A DNA stretch of 64,000 nucleotides from assembly GCA_025504975.1 (NCBI GenBank), contig JANUWI010000001.1, forward strand, positions 3,224,001 to 3,288,000, given 5' to 3'. Shown here one piece after another: positions 23,430-33,578 of the stretch. Source of the stretch: Plenodomus lindquistii. Its lineage: Eukaryota > Ascomycota > Dothideomycetes > Pleosporales > Leptosphaeriaceae. Position numbers and translations under genes: made by a program. The notes under the pieces are model-generated. The model ran no database searches and was not told the origin of the DNA. It saw only the letters and a program-made list of their open reading frames with translations. The number at the start of each line of letters is the position of its first letter. Position 1 is the first letter of the stretch.

Positions 23430-25385
23430 TTAGAGTATCTGCATTCTGACGTTCGATCTGATCTGAGACTTCGTGTTAACGTACGCTGCGTAGTGTGGAC
23501 TTCCCACTTCAGGACTGGAATAGGCTCAGAGGTAGGCGCGACCACGCTCGCAGAGACGATCGGTGTAGTAAGCTGCGGAGACGCCGAGAGTTACCCGAGC
23601 GTGTGTGTAGCATATTCTGCAGGTCAGCTCTTTTAACGAGTGTTTTTCAGGCCTATCTTGATAAGGATGGCGGAGTATTGGGTAGGATTAGTGATTCCTT
23701 TGAGTACGTGATGACACCGCAAGTAAAAGCAAGAACAGTAAGGTGTTTTGGAGTGATCAGCGTTCCAAAGGGAATCTGTGAACGAAAAGCACTGATAGGT
23801 GTTTGCGGATCCGACCCTGCTTGGAGTTCCAAGTCTCCGCATACCTTCGGTGTCCATCAATTCCCTCGTCCTTGCGGACTCTTACGTAGCCTGATCCAAC
23901 ATCTCCTCTACCAGATTATCAGGCAAAAGCTGTATGTACTTCTGGTATGCTATAATACGCAATTATTCGCGAGGACAGTACATGGAATCGTCTTTTGTTC
24001 CTACGTTGATAGTCCCCAATGTCGCGTCGAAGTTTTGGCCAAACACTGCTTTCAGATAGTCCAACACACAAATTTTCTTCTTTTTCTCAGCATACTCGCC
24101 CTTATCATTCTCTCACCTTTCATGGATGGCTCATCTCTCGATAATTGAAGTTCTTGTCATTGATGCCGTAGATCGTCCTGACACATTTTGTCAAAGAGCC
24201 AGTTTTCGGAGTGCTGGAATACATCAACATTCAGACTGCAAGCGAACGCGATGTTCGAGCGGCCACAATTTGATTGGAGTTTAAGTCTGTGTCGCTTGTA
24301 TCCTGCTTTGCATCAAAATCCGGGGGCGGTCCGGTGGGATCGAGCTCGCGCTGTAACTTGATGAAGAGTTTCAATTTCTGACCGCCGTCAACGTTTGCGG
24401 CAGGTTTCCGATTGTTTGAATCCGTTCAAAAGCCAAATTCAGCACCGACCATATTAGAGTCGCTGTCATAGACAGGCTTGAGATCTATCGAGTCACGGCG
24501 GCTTCTTCCAGGTTACAATCGTCTTATCATCGTCCGTGACGTAGAAGTCCTGCTGTCCTTGCGGAAATCCTAGGCTTCCCGTCTTTAATGGCCTTGTATT
24601 TCCATTCCGTTTTTCGCCCGCTTTTCGCAACTGTTCATCTCGGGATCTCATACACATGAAAGGTAGCTCCGGTTTCGAAAAGTGATGTCAAAATAATTGG
24701 TGAAGACCTCATTGTAGGGACCACTGCGAGGCTGTGCAAACTTTTTTCTGAGGTGCCACTTCGCCGTCTTTGCTTTGCTAAGCTGCTGAGAAGGTCCGAT
24801 ATCAATGCCGTTGCCAAGCTCGAGAGTCTTTGTGAATTCGTAGGCTGCAGCAGTAACTGTTTTGACGAGCTCGGCTGGTGTAGTATCTTGCACGCTCATG
24901 AGCCCATCAAGTGGATTGTTGCCGCATTCGAGACTGACCACCATGCTCTTCTCCTCAGTCTTCCTTTTTGCCTTTTCGTCGGCTTCTTTGCGTGCCGTAG
25001 CTGTAGCCTCCGCCTTACGCAGCCGCTCCGCCTCCATCTGAGCAATCTGTTCAGACGTCACTTTCTTCTTTGGCTCGCGAGGCTGCTGCTTCTTGCGAGA
25101 TTCGCCCATATTACTATGAATGGAGTTTGCATTCTCGTACAACTGTGTTAAGGGCACACCTACTCCTATAGGATTACCAATCTCAGGACGTCTTTTCCAA
25201 CCGGTTTGGCCCGGAATATCGCAGATCACATCGAAATCATCGTTGATGTGTTGCAACAAGTCAAGTTCGAAGACCCTGTCGTATTTGACCATGGCGGGAG
25301 AGTATCTCTCCAGAGGGTATTGCAAGTGTAACGATGTGACGCAGGTGACCTTATCGCAACTTTCAGGTAGATAGCTGAAGGACAT
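23430..25385 (-). pseudogene. Decayed Argonaute gene (N, L1, PAZ and PIWI-tail remnants)
   Basis: An open frame 25385..24648 covers the head: a Lys/Glu-rich segment after an internal Met (25109, MGESRKKQQ) typical of fungal Argonautes, then the N domain with FTNYFDIT. Reading on in shifting frames I find ETGATFHVYE, DGKPRIS, FYVTDDDKTIVTW, GGQKLKLFIKLQRE, then a PAZ domain (VLDYLKAVFGQNF, INVGTKDDSMYCPRE, LRIIAYQKYIQLLPDN, VEEMLDQAT). Near 23528-23630 comes the very end of PIWI: ICYTHARVTLGVSAAAYY and TDRLCERGRAYL. In-frame stops occur at 24635-24637, 24493-24495, 24426-24428, 23963-23965, 23882-23884 and 23526-23528, with at least four frameshifts, one in an A-run at 24678-24681. MID and most of PIWI, including the DEDH slicer residues, are missing between about 23640 and 23800. 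Several stops are TGA where Arg CGA would fit, suggesting C-to-T mutation. Non-functional; once an RNA-silencing effector. Confidence 0.8.
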
Positions 25386-26578
25386 CAGACTGTGGCCGAT
25401 GATAAGATCTCCAAGCTACGAAGGCAGATCCTTTCATGGAGCGAGGGATTTATTTTCGCTACTTGTCCGATGTCAAGCCAACGCCCGCACAAGCCAGTAG
25501 AGTGTTTGTCATGAGGTTGCATTCTCGCTTTGACTCCAAATTGAGCAGCAGTCCGATCTCACGATAAGACTGTGTGGGCTACTAGCATGCCTTGGAAACA
25601 TCCGATGGTTCTACCAAAGCTTCTCAGAATCCCTGGTGTGGATCGTTGACTGCAGATCCTGGATAGTGTAATTGTACCGAGTCAAGGAGCTAGTAGCTAT
25701 TAGAAACACGGTGCGCTTCCGTCAAGTACTTGATTAAACGGTACGTGCTAGAATCAATGTCTGCGCCGTCGCAACTTCTTCTCGTGTTTTGTGAGCACCT
25801 CGTGAACTTGATGTGATTCTATAACCATGATCGACCTCTCTCGTCTCAACGGCGGGACTACGTTGCCAATCATTTCCTACTTCGCGATTCCCACGTCCCT
25901 GATCGGCTCGACCGTTTACCCGTCGAATCGTCCCGAGCCGGCACCCAAGCAGTCGATCCCCTCGCCAAACGCAAGAAGGACTGATGCGGCATGCCGTGTC
26001 ATCGTTCTCTTCAAACATGGACTTCTTCTCGGCACACCTCTCAACCTCGTCTTCTTTGTAGTAGATGCATGGTGCGATTTCGCTGGAAATACGTCCATCG
26101 GCAAACGGCTGTGGACACACTGCAGCGAAGATCCGAGTTTCTCATGGCTGTCCTCTGGATGAGTGGGAGCTGGAATGTACACCAGGTCGTACCGTTCTCG
26201 GCGCGGGTAATTGGACTTGTGTACTGTATACGTTGCGATGGTGGACGATGTGGTCGGCATTCTGACGCGACCAAATGTCAGCACTTTGAACATCGCACTC
26301 TTTTTAGTACTGGCCCTTGCCATACAGCGATGAACTATCTTGCCCGGTCTACCATAAGACAACTGGGTGTTACTCATGAACAGCGACGTGAAAGCACACT
26401 TATGCAGGCAATGCCAGGCATTGCATAGAAAGTCGCTATCTTCCGACACATCTTTGCCATGTACAGTGCAAGCCTTAAGCTGAAAATCTGGCATACATGT
26501 AACGCACTTCTGAAGAGTATAGTAATAAGTTGTAGATGGTATACGCGGTTGTTAATACCACACTAATTGCGCAAACTC
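25386..26578. other. Gene-poor stretch with a possible degraded coding remnant
   Basis: On the minus strand a 192-codon frame (26494..25916) and an overlapping one (26120..25734) have protein-like composition in different parts, e.g. RYDLVYIPAPTHPEDSHEKL and CPQPFADGRISSEIAPCIYY. No single frame or splice plan connects them sensibly, and I recognise no family. This could be another broken gene or chance. Confidence 0.25.
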
Positions 26579-27234
26579 TCAATCGCCGGCGATGCTGTGC
26601 GCGCGGCATTCTGCTATCTCATGTTGGAAGCGTTCGTTTTCAGTACCTGCGATTCTTTTTTTCACACTTTCACGACAGTGTTCGACTTCCCACCTATACG
26701 AGTCAGGCGGTGTAGGAAAGGCCAGAGTGTGAAGGTACATACCACCCAAGAGGTCCGCGAAGACTTTACCGTCTTGTGCCGTCAAAATCGCATCTGGAAA
26801 AGTTACCGATAGAACATAGCAGAATAATCGTTGTGTCGACACGTACTTGAAGATTGGATCTTGTAAACTTCTCCGTCCTTGACTGCGGCGACGGGCTGCG
26901 CCTGCTCTTCGCTCTCGGAGCCGACCTTGAACCACAAGACCTCCTTTGGACCCATACTCCGGTTTTCGATCCATTTGCGCGCAAGAATCCATTCACCGCA
27001 TCTCAATCGGCCCTGCTTCAGTGTAAAAACAGCAGCGTTGGGGCCCACTGCAGCCTGAGCCAGACTCTCTTCGCTGCTGCCTATTTCGGCGATAGCCTGA
27101 CCATCGATTTCGATCTTGAAAGAGAAGTCCAGGCTGTCCATACTGTTCGTCGAGGACATTTGGTATACGACGGATATAAGGAAGACGATACCGACAATCC
27201 AAAAGAAGGGGCGGTAACTAGAGGCGGTAGGCAT
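26579..27234 (-). CDS. Putative membrane-anchored protein of unknown family
   Basis: Exon 1 is 27234..26847 and exon 2 is 26793..26579, with intron GTACGT...TTCCAG of 53 bp, giving 200 residues. A short head is followed by one hydrophobic segment, PFFWIVGIVFLISVVY (about residues 9-24), so it is probably a signal-anchor protein. The rest looks globular: FSFKIEIDGQAIAEIG, LRCGEWILARKWIENRSMG, GPKEVLWFKVGSESEEQ and a charged helix at the end. A second stretch from the GTATGT at about 26733 to a TATAG near 26685 has perfect intron signals (about 49 bp, CTGAC branch). If removed, the frame changes and translation stops at 26664-26662. No family is recognised; it sits beside the Argonaute relic and may be lineage-specific. 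Confidence 0.45.
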
Positions 27235-28288
27235 ATGCAGAGATGGATCAACGACTACTTGGACGCAATGTTGATTCAACAGGTGGTGTATACAAAGCTA
27301 TAACGATTACTGGTGCCTGATCAGTATCTTGAAACGTTAGACGGACGCCCGTAGAGCGCCGACTACCCTAGTCCTGCCCACCGAACTCTGACGCCATCGA
27401 AAAGTCTTGACACCTACCTTGATTGGCAACATAGCAGCGATCCCTGTAGCCGCCAGCAGGTGTCGTGATACCTGTACGGGGATGGGAGTATGAGTGGTCC
27501 GGAGTTTTTGACGATCGCAACTACATGTGGCGAATCCGCCCCCGTGCTTTAGATTGATGTCCTGCCAAGCTTCAACCATGGCTTGGCTCTTGCCTATACT
27601 GGATCGTGTCCGATGATAGGACTTCGCTCTGAAGCTTGCCACCACACCTACACACGTAGGCGCGTGGCTCCGAGCGAGCAGTCGTTGATACTCGCCGAAC
27701 CAGAAATCATAGAGGAGATTGTACTAACCCCTAAGTGAGTTGGTGGTTCTCATTGGTAGCCTTGTGATATTCGCTAAGTCGCTTCACCAATCGCGAGACT
27801 GGGATGGAAGTGGGACGGCTCATCAAGCGAGACCAAGGTACACCTGCGAGGGGGCGGACACTGCCGCCAGGAGGATGAATCACTCGAAAGAGACAAGCGT
27901 ATAGATAGTAACCCCAGCTCAAGACTGCCGACGGCACAACTGTGAGTTTAAACTGACCGAAGCCGCCAGGGAATTACCGTTCAGCATTCCACTAGATGTA
28001 GTCTACACCAAGCCAAGCATATCCGGGTGGGATTTTTACTGACTCGAGTCGTCTTTCGTGCCAAGCGCAAAAACACCGGACCATTGTCGATGCTTATGGC
28101 CTACCATAACTGTCCTAGAACTGCGGGATACACGAGATGGCTAGAGTATCGAATACGGGGTCGTATGGAGGGAGAGATGGCCGTGGAGTATAAGAGTAGA
28201 GTCTGATACCCTCTCAAACACATCACTCACATCAGTCGCTTCTCTCATACCTCATCCTCTCCAGCATTCGCTCAGCAACTCCTTCAAG
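27235..28288. other. Intergenic; promoter side of the trypsin gene
   Basis: Mostly featureless, with no supported ORF. The last 100 bp hold the trypsin core promoter and leader. Confidence 0.45.
28189..28195 (+). promoter_or_regulatory. Candidate TATA box of the trypsin gene
   Basis: TATAAGA lies 100 bp before the trypsin ATG, followed by a CT/CA-rich leader. This fits a strongly regulated secreted-enzyme gene. Position-based inference only. Confidence 0.45.
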
Positions 28289-29163
28289 ATGCAGCTCAAG
28301 AACGTCCTCGTTAGCCTCGCGGTCCCCGCCATCTGCATCGCTGCAGCTATCCCGACTCCTCAGGATCCTGTGGAGCCTGTGTTCGAAGAAGATGGCGGCG
28401 ATGACATTGTTGGCGGTGTTGCTGCCTCCGCTGGTGATGTGCCATTCATTGTTGCCCTGAAGTTGGAGGGAGAGCCATGGTGTGGCGGTTCCCTCGTCAA
28501 CGCCAACACCGTTGTCACAGCTGCCCACTGCATTGCTGGCTACCCTGCGTCTTCTTTCTCCGTCCGCGCCGGATCTCTTGTAAGTTCCCCCTCTTCACGA
28601 CCCTGGTCGTACAGTCAAGCTCTGTATCTTGTACCTCAGGTGCTGACTTTGAAAAGAACCACGCTTCCGGTGGCGTAACCTCCCAAATTTCGCGCATCAT
28701 TGCGAACCCCAGCTACTCCAGCTCGACTTTCGACGGCGACGTTGCCATCTTCAAGCTCGCCACTCCCATCGCTACGAGCTCCACCATCTCTTACGCCACC
28801 TTGGCTGCCTCAGGCAGCGACCCAGTTGCCGGCACCACTGCTACCGTTGCCGGATGGGGTACCACCACCAGCGGCGGCTCCACCTCGCCTACTCTTCTCC
28901 GCAAGGTCGACGTACCGATCGTCTCGCGCACCACTTGCCGCAGCAACTACAGCACCTCTCAGATCACCAACAACATGTTCTGTGCTGGATTCGCAGCTGG
29001 TGGCAAGGACTCTTGCCAGGGTGACTCTGGCGGCCCTATCATGACCTCCTCCAAGACCCTCATTGGCATAGTTTCTTGGGGTGCTGGCTGCGCTGCTCCC
29101 AACAAGCCCGGTGTCTACACCCGTATTGGCACTGTTCTGCCTTTCATCCAGGCCAACTTGTAG
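28289..29163 (+). CDS. Secreted trypsin-like serine protease (S1 family)
   Basis: Exons 28289..28579 and 28657..29163 give 265 residues. A hydrophobic signal peptide (about 20 residues, ending AAA) and a short acidic propeptide precede the mature start IVGG at residue 40. The triad is complete: His80 in TAAHC, Asp125 in FDGDVAIFKL, Ser221 in CQGDSGGP. Asp215 in GGKDSCQGD sets trypsin specificity for Lys/Arg. Disulfide cysteines typical of the fold are present. The intron falls right after AGSL. Similar proteins are secreted by Pleosporales plant pathogens and saprotrophs. The activation site is Asp-Asp before IVGG, not Lys/Arg, so self-activation by trypsin cleavage is not expected. An extracellular protein-degrading role is inferred. 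Confidence 0.95.
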
Positions 29164-29562
29164 ATATTTGTCGAAGAAAGTTGTTCGAGGAATGCTGGAA
29201 TGAACATGAGAGAAATGTCTGTATGACATTGAAGGATGCGAGGATTTGGAGCAAAACGCTCTTAATGTAATGAAATCACGTACCGAATCACTTACCAGTT
29301 TCGTCTTGAATCCTGATAGCTTTATGTGACTGAATTAAAGTGAACATGACCCATGTACTTCTTTTGTCACTAAGCAGCCAACAAACAGCGAGAGAAAGCT
29401 CGGAGGCTAAACAATTTCCAACATAGTAAGATCAGTCACGTGTTCTCGCTCCACGCTAAACCGCCCCTCCACGCGCGACGCGTCTTCTCCCCTCCCCTCC
29501 CATCCAACCCACCCCCGCACCACATCAGCTCACTAAACACCCTCACACCCCAACACAAGAAA
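29164..29562. other. Intergenic, trypsin 3' to rfa3
   Basis: Trypsin 3' UTR and a C-rich rfa3 leader (about 29450-29560). No gene. Confidence 0.5.
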
Positions 29563-30016
29563 ATGGACCACCCCCAAACCCCCCGCATCCTCGCCCCCCA
29601 CCTCTCCCAATTTCAACACCGCATCGTCCGCATCCTCGGCAAAGTGGTCCAACTCCGCGGCGAATCCGCAATAATCGATGCCGGCGGAAACATCGACGTA
29701 GTCCTGAACCGCGACGCGCATTTAGCTGTTGGCCATGCGGTTGAGATTATTGGGAAAGTGGATGGGAATCTGAATGTGAAGGTGCAGGCTGCGACGGATT
29801 TTGGGACGGGCGTTGGTAAGTTGTGATTTTTTTTTTTGGTTGGGTTAGTGGGGAGGGGGGAAAGGGAAAGGGGGGGGGGGGGGGGGTGGGTGGGAAGGGG
29901 GAGGGAAAAGGGAAATTGGGGGTTTGGGCTGACGCATAGGAACAGATTTTAATGCGGCGAATGCGGTGGTTGAGGCGACGCATCGGTATAAGGAGATTTT
30001 TTATGATGGGGAGTGA
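29563..30016 (+). CDS. rfa3: Replication protein A small subunit (Rfa3/Ssb3)
   Basis: Two exons, 29563..29815 and 29946..30016, 107 residues, the size of fungal RPA14. It is a single OB fold: TPRILAPHLSQFQHRIVRIL, GKVVQLRGESAIIDAGGNID, VVLNRDAHLAVGHAVEIIGK and the C-terminal helix VVEATHRYKEIFYDGE used in trimer assembly. RPA binds single-stranded DNA in replication, repair and recombination. The intron is extraordinarily G-rich, with 17 consecutive G at 29870-29886. Two acceptors 6 bp apart (after TAG at 29939, or after CAG at 29945) are both in frame, with or without an extra Gly-Thr. I chose the downstream one arbitrarily. Confidence 0.92.
29870..29886 (+). repeat. Poly-G17 tract inside the rfa3 intron
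   Basis: Seventeen consecutive G flanked by further GGG/GGGG runs from about 29850 to 29933; a strong G-quadruplex candidate in the nascent RNA and in the coding strand. Confidence 0.9.
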
Positions 30017-30386
30017 ATGGGATGGTGGGAGGGGTCGGATGGACCTGCATACGAACGAACGAACGAACGAACGAACCAAATGAGTGAGGAAGTGTGCGTG
30101 TGGTGCGAGATAACGAGGGAGATTGGCATATGCAGGAAGAGGGCTCGGACGCGTGATGGCACCTGTCAAGAAGTCACCTGTCAAGAAACCACGGTTGACA
30201 GAATGACACTAAACGTCTTCTAGCTCCCTTTGTATAATAATACATGCTGGCCCCTGAAAAGGGAGACTGGTATCTCGCTCAACCCAAACGAATGCACCAA
30301 TACGCCCGCCCTAAACCCCATGCTCTGCGCGTCCCAAAATGCCCATAGATGCTCTTCAATACACACCAACACCACATACACCGCAA
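30017..30386. other. Convergent intergenic region
   Basis: Separates the rfa3 stop from the stop of the leftward hydrolase gene. A tetranucleotide repeat lies just after rfa3. Confidence 0.5.
30051..30076. repeat. (GAAC)n microsatellite
   Basis: Six ACGA/GAAC units, 35 bp after the rfa3 stop codon. Confidence 0.9.
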
Positions 30387-33252
30387 TCAAAGCTTACTCC
30401 GCACGCCCTCCAAGCGAAACTTGACATCCTTCAAACCCTTACTAACCGGCCTCCACTTCTCAAACAGCCCCAACAACTCCTCCACCTCGCCCTCCAACTC
30501 CCTCTTCACAAACTCCTCCTCCAACAAGCCCCTCATAGCCCAGGGCAGGAAAAACGGATTCGCATTCGCACTACTCGCAGTCGGTTCGTACTCTTTCACT
30601 CTCAACTTGTACAAGTCGCCAACATCCTGCTTGCCACCAATGACTGGTATCTGGATGCCCTGGAAGCTGCCAGATGTGCTGGGTCGTTGCTGTGGTGGGA
30701 TGGGTAGGGATGTGGTTTCGAGTGCGTGCTGGACGGCGAGTGTGTAGACGGCTGGGTCTTCGTAGACGCGGGAGTGGCCTTCGCCGCCGTACAGGGAGCC
30801 TGCGAGGGCGGGGGAGAGTTCGCGGATTAGGCCGTGGTCTGGAAGGCCTAGGTTGCGGAGTTTGAGGGTGAAGGCGATGAGGCGGGTTAGAAAGTCGGGA
30901 GCGTGTAGGCGCCCGTCGACGAAGACGGCGCGGTAGATGTATGGGTGGGAGAGGGTGGAGAATGTTGAGGACTAAGGTGATGTTAGTATGCGTGGGGGTG
31001 AAGCGTTCGGATGAGGGAGTCAATTGACTTACTTCGAGGGGCACGAGCTGGTCATCTATGCTACCGACGTAGAGGATTCTTACGCCAAAACGAAGGACCT
31101 CATTGAGGGCAGCAAGGTACATTTGACTGACTAGACTCTTGGGGTTGGAGAACTCGAAGAGCTCAGCAGCAGTGGGACCCAAGTATTTGGTCTTGTACTC
31201 GATAAAGGGACCCATGTTGACACCGGCCATTGCACATACACCGATACGGGTAGCATTGACACAGCCGAATTGGATGAGCTTAGCAACAAGCATCATCGCC
31301 ACTGGTACACCTTGCGAGTGACAGGCTACAAGAATGAAATCTGCAGCTTTGATATGGTCGATCCAGTTAAGGAGCAGTTTCCAGAGCGCGTTCACACGCT
31401 CAGCAACAAAGCCTTCACCTTCGAGGGCTATTTGCTCAATCTCAGGACTGTAACCACGAGCTTCTGACCAGTCTTTGATAGCAGCCGCTGCGGCATTAGC
31501 AAAACGAATCGAAGTCCCCGTAGGCTGTCCAAGGACTTTTTGGATGATTGGAGCGGGGAAGAACCCATGCACACCAATGGCTACAGCTTTTTTGATTCTA
31601 GGCGGTGCTGGGTTGATGTGCAAATGTGGTGTAGCAGGCTCGCCACCGAGGAAGTATTGTCGCATTTGCTTCCAAAAGCTGGGTTGCTGCACCATCTTAT
31701 ATGTAGAACTGAACTCCGGAAGAACTAGATCTGTCGGTTTCGGCTTGATCTTCGCAACCTGCTTGGATGCAGACTCTGCCGCTGGTGCAGCCTCTGGACG
31801 AGTTGGCTCGATTACTGGCGAAGTCTTGGTAGGTGTAGTGGTTTCGCTAGACTTTGGTGTGCCCTTCATTTCCTTGGTGATGTTTTGTGACTTGGGTCGC
31901 CCACGTAAGGAGGCAAACGACCTCTTTGTGATTTTTTCTGCCTTGGGTGCTGTGGGCTCCTTTGGCACGTCTGCTTTTGGCTGTTCCTGCTCATTGAACT
32001 GAGCGGCTTCTGGATGGGACTGAGATGGTGTATCCATCACTGCCACTTCACCAACATGCTTCTGAGCGCCCCCTTCAGCGGGCTTATTCTTATCGGCAGG
32101 GGTGTCTCTATACCAGAACGCCCACGCAGACGACTTGGGTGTTCCCTGAGTAGGAGTAGCGGTTTGTGTCGTGTCATCAGTCTTGGCTAGCTCAGCAGTC
32201 GAGGGGACGTCCTGCGCAGGTTGTGTCTCAGGGGCCACTTCGGGTGCCGCCTCAGAGATGTGGTCCAACCTTGGTGCAGCTTCAGTAGTTGCTGCAGTCT
32301 TTGCGGTAGGACTGGCTTTGGCGTTCTGCGTACTGCTCCAAAGCCTGAACCACGAGCCACTTGATGTACCTTTTGGGGTCACTCCATTGGTGGTAGCAGG
32401 CGCATCCACCATGTCAGTATCCTGTCCAGGCACTGGCTCTGGCGGCGCATCCTTCATCTCGGTATCCTGCGCCTGCTGGCTCGTCGTTGAGCTCCCAAGC
32501 CCTTTTGCGGTAATGTCTGGTTCCTCTGATGGTGTTGGGCCGGGCAGGGGCGTGCTCGATGCATTCTCGACGCTATCTTGCGCCTCGCTCGTCGCCTTTG
32601 TTGCTTCCGAGTAGCCATCCGGCCGTGACCACCAGCTCCGCCATGCCCATGTGTTCGCTGTTGTGTCGGCGTGCGCTTTCGCTGGCTCAGGGGGCAACGG
32701 GGGTTCGTTGAGGCTGGGCTCGTCTGTGGCCGGTGGTTCTTCTGGCTTTGATTTGGGCGCCTCGTCGACCATGCCGCCCGTGGATACGCTAACCTGCGTG
32801 ATGGAGGCGGGAATCACGTCGCCCTTGCTGGACTTGCGCTTTGTGAGAAAGCGTTTGGGCGAGTCGTCTCTCGACTTGTTGGCTTCTTGGCCAGGCAGCT
32901 CGCCCGTAGAGCCTGCAGTCACGCCGATGGTCTCTGCTGCTGTCTTGACTATGGCGGGGGCCTTTGACCGCCAACTGCCTGTGCCTGACAGCCACCTCTT
33001 GCCTTTTGGGGTCTGGGTGCCTGAAGGCGTGACACTGGCGGCACTGGCGGCACTGGCAGCACTACTGCTTGTCGTCGCGGCCGAAGCGGTTAATGTCGTG
33101 TCTGAGGATGCATCTGGGAGGATTTCGCTGGCGCTCGGCGTGCTTGAGGGCGTTTGGGCGGCATGTGCATCGCCAGGGACAGCCGATCTGACGCTGCTGC
33201 TGTCGTCGGCGGGCGTCTCGGTGTTTGGCTTTGCCTTCTTGCGTGGATTCAT
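30387..33252 (-). CDS. YML020W-like alpha/beta hydrolase-domain protein
   Basis: Exon 1 is 33252..31033 and exon 2 is 30971..30387, 934 residues. The first half is low-complexity (Ser, Ala, Thr, Pro, Glu) with repeated Trp-containing blocks such as WAWRSWWSRPDGYSE, SGSWFRLWSSTQN and SAWAFWYRDTPADKN, spaced about 100 residues apart. The second half is a hydrolase-like fold: AVAIGVHGFFPAPIIQ, GTSIRFANAAAAAIKDW, the nucleophile-elbow-like ACHSQGVPVAMM, and the acid-bearing VGSIDDQLVPLE at the exon junction. This matches the uncharacterised yeast YML020W family. Substrate and location are unknown. The start was set at the first ATG. It shares a 326-bp divergent promoter with spb1. Confidence 0.85.
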
Positions 33253-33578
33253 TGCTATGGAACGGGAGATCAAGGGATAGAGCAGGCTGTTCGGCCTCTA
33301 TGGCAGGAGAGCATCAGCAGCACATGATGGGCCGGTGGAAGCGCGCAAAAGCCTGTCCACGCTGCTCCCGAGGTGGACCAGGCGCGCTGGTGGCCATGGC
33401 CGATGGGTGCATGACGTTGCCGCCTGCCGTGCCCTGCGCCTGTGCCTATCAGATCTGGACCGGGGCGCGCATTCATTCTGCCACCGCCTAGCGATATTGC
33501 CGGCTGCCCCAAAATTTACGCCGCAACTTTTGCACGCCTCGTCGCACCGCCGCACCGCCAAACCGCCAAACCGCACAC
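33253..33578. promoter_or_regulatory. Bidirectional promoter region, hydrolase / spb1
   Basis: Only 326 bp separate the two start codons, so regulatory sequence is probably shared. A CCGCCAAACCGCC repeat lies just before the spb1 ATG. No TATA box is obvious. Confidence 0.5.

Noticed and set aside
32171..33280. Plus-strand frames of 147 and 209 codons opposite the hydrolase gene
   Set aside because: Ser/Val/Leu-rich mirror of the low-complexity region; the minus-strand gene explains them.
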